Shown in pieces: positions 63,082-64,000 of a DNA stretch of 64,000 bases. Made by a program: the position numbers and the translations under genes. The DNA is from Sorangium cellulosum (GTDB taxonomy: Bacteria > Myxococcota_A > Polyangia > Polyangiales > Polyangiaceae): assembly GCF_002950945.1 (NCBI RefSeq), contig NZ_CP012673.1, positions 2,790,001 through 2,854,000 on the forward strand, in the 5' to 3' direction. Within the stretch, counting starts at the first letter, position 1. Every line of letters begins with the position of its first letter. Below the pieces are notes generated by a model. The model saw only the letters and a list, made by a program, of their open reading frames with translations, was not told the DNA's origin and did no database searches.

Positions 63082-63330
63082 ATGGACGCCTCGCTCCTCG
63101 ATGACCCCTGGATCGCCGCTCAGGTCGACGCCGCCGTGGCGCCCTACGTGAACCGCCTGCCGGCGCACGAGGTCGCGTGGATGCGCGAGCAGCTCGCGGA
63201 GGTCCTGCAGCACGACGAGGAGGCGATGCGCCTGCTCCGGCGCGCGCACCCGCGAGAGGTCGACGAGAGCGGCGAGCGGGCGTTCGGTGGGGTCGGCGCC
63301 GGCGCGCCGGGGCGCGCCAAGGCAGGGTGA
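63082..63330 (+). CDS. Small acidic protein co-translated with a sigma factor
   Basis: 82 residues from ATG 63082. MDASLLDDPWIAAQVDAAVA, LPAHEVAWMREQLAEVLQHD and EEAMRLLRRAHPREV make a mostly helical, acidic N-terminal 60 residues; the tail is Gly/Ala-rich. No signal or TM segment. Its stop overlaps the GTG start of the FliA-like sigma factor (GTGA), so the two are translated together. A small helical partner in this position could be an anti-sigma or accessory protein, but no anti-sigma family motif is visible. Confidence 0.78.
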   Translation: MDASLLDDPWIAAQVDAAVAPYVNRLPAHEVAWMREQLAEVLQHDEEAMRLLRRAHPREVDESGERAFGGVGAGAPGRAKAG

Positions 63331-64000
63331 CGGTGCGCGCCCCGGAAGACCCCCTGTTCAAGGAGGGGCAGGTCCAGCTCCAGCTGGTCGCGAGGCGCAT
63401 CGCACGTCGCCTCGGCCGCCGCGTCCCGGTCGAGGACCTCGTCGCGCTGGGCTACCCGGCGCTGCCCGACATCGTGCGCACGTACGACCCCAGCCGGTCC
63501 ACCTTCGCCGCGTACGCCGCGAGGAAGATCCGGTGGGCCATCTTCGACGCCCTCCGGCGCGAGACGCGGTGGCGCTCCGCGGCCGCGCGCGCCAGCGCGC
63601 TCGCCGCGTCGGCGCGCTTCGCGGAGGGGCGCGCGGCCGACGACGACGCCGACGCGCCTGCCACGCAGGAGGCGTACGCCGCGCGGCTCGGCGGCCTGCT
63701 CGCCGGGCACGCCGCCGCGATGGCGCTCGGCCTGCTCTCGGCCCACGGCGACGTCGCCGCGGTCCCCGACGCCGCCGACAGCCCCGAGGAGCGGGCCTCG
63801 CGCGCCCAGCTCGCAGAGGCCGTGCGCCACGCCGTCCGCGAGCTCCCCGCGCGCGAGCGCGCCCTCGTCGAGCGCCACTACTTCGACGACGAGCGCTTCG
63901 ATCAGATCGCGCAGGATCTCGGCATCAGCAAGAGCTGGGCGAGCCGGCTGCACAGCCAGGCCATCGAGCGGCTGGGCGAGCTGCTCCGCGCGAAGCGCTG
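63327..64000 (+). CDS. FliA-like sigma-70 family factor, 3' end cut by window edge
   Basis: GTG 63327 opens a frame that is still open at base 64000 (224 codons plus two bases, TG; a stop may follow directly). Region 2 is seen at residues about 20-90 (VQLQLVARRIARRLGRRVPV, EDLVALGYPALPDIVRTYDP, FAAYAARKIRWAIFDALRRE), matching the FliA pattern DL...G...L......YD....F..YA..RIRGAI.D.LR. Region 4 is at about 170-220 (AVRELPARERALVERHYFDD, FDQIAQDLGISKSWASRLHS, QAIERLGELL). Region 3 (residues about 90-165) is Ala-rich and poorly conserved. It likely directs RNA polymerase to an alternative promoter class. No flagellar genes are near, so the regulon is unknown. Confidence 0.88.
   Translation, partial: MTVRAPEDPLFKEGQVQLQLVARRIARRLGRRVPVEDLVALGYPALPDIVRTYDPSRSTFAAYAARKIRWAIFDALRRETRWRSAAARASALAASARFAEGRAADDDADAPATQEAYAARLGGLLAGHAAAMALGLLSAHGDVAAVPDAADSPEERASRAQLAEAVRHAVRELPARERALVERHYFDDERFDQIAQDLGISKSWASRLHSQAIERLGELLRAKR

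Overview
The window is a high-GC, gene-dense chromosome segment that looks like a large-genome myxobacterium of the Sorangium/Polyangium type. This is inferred from gene content, not from any 16S sequence: a eukaryote-like Ser/Thr kinase fused to an AAA ATPase and TPRs, many signal-peptide lipoproteins with eukaryotic-style modules (Asp-box, beta-helix, pacifastin-like), TPR/PEGA envelope proteins, and a class-II LysRS next to LolCDE. No rRNA, tRNA, CRISPR array or intact mobile element was seen.

Layout. (1) 1-13.5 kb, minus strand: the most unusual part. A membrane-anchored Ras-like GTPase (12484-13503) overlaps a cytoplasmic/TM partner (10713-12494), which overlaps the first of four TPR proteins. 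Each TPR protein is followed by a glycine-rich beta-helix lipoprotein, giving GTPase, partner, then four TPR-lipoprotein pairs; the last pair runs off the left edge. The pairs form two four-gene units (TPR type B, lipoprotein, TPR type A, lipoprotein). The lipoproteins and the C-terminal membrane modules of the TPR proteins are most alike within a unit, while the TPR N-termini follow type. (2) 13.8-19.8 kb, minus: a giant TPR/HEAT exported protein, a small lipoprotein and tsaD, all overlapping. (3) 20.0-26.3 kb, plus: a broken AAA-ATPase/nuclease gene, the 1344-residue kinase and a lipoprotein, then a 5 x 32-bp tandem repeat. (4) 26.4-28.7 kb, minus: an osmoprotectant ABC transporter (ATPase plus fused binding protein-permease). 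(5) 28.8-46.4 kb, plus: two overlapping beta-propeller lipoproteins; pssA; a small conserved protein; hemX-like/hemA/hemC; an uncharacterised helical protein; a GH57 glucan branching enzyme; and an RND efflux adaptor plus pump preceded by two TetR-style palindromes. (6) 46.5-57.0 kb: a minus-strand DegP-like lipoprotein protease divergent from a DUF885 peptidase, a pacifastin-repeat lipoprotein, a CxxCxxCC protein, and the coupled set prfB (programmed +1 frameshift)-lysS-lolC/E-lolD. (7) 57.1-61.4 kb, minus: GMC oxidoreductase, astA and aroE. (8) 61.4-64.0 kb, plus: lepB, a small lipoprotein, a 5 x 20-bp tandem repeat, a small acidic protein and a FliA-like sigma factor cut by the right edge.

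Housekeeping genes (tsaD, pssA, hemA, hemC, prfB, lysS, lolD, aroE, lepB) are confidently assigned. The GTPase/TPR/glycine-rich lipoprotein cluster is the best candidate for an undescribed system; its function cannot be read from sequence alone.
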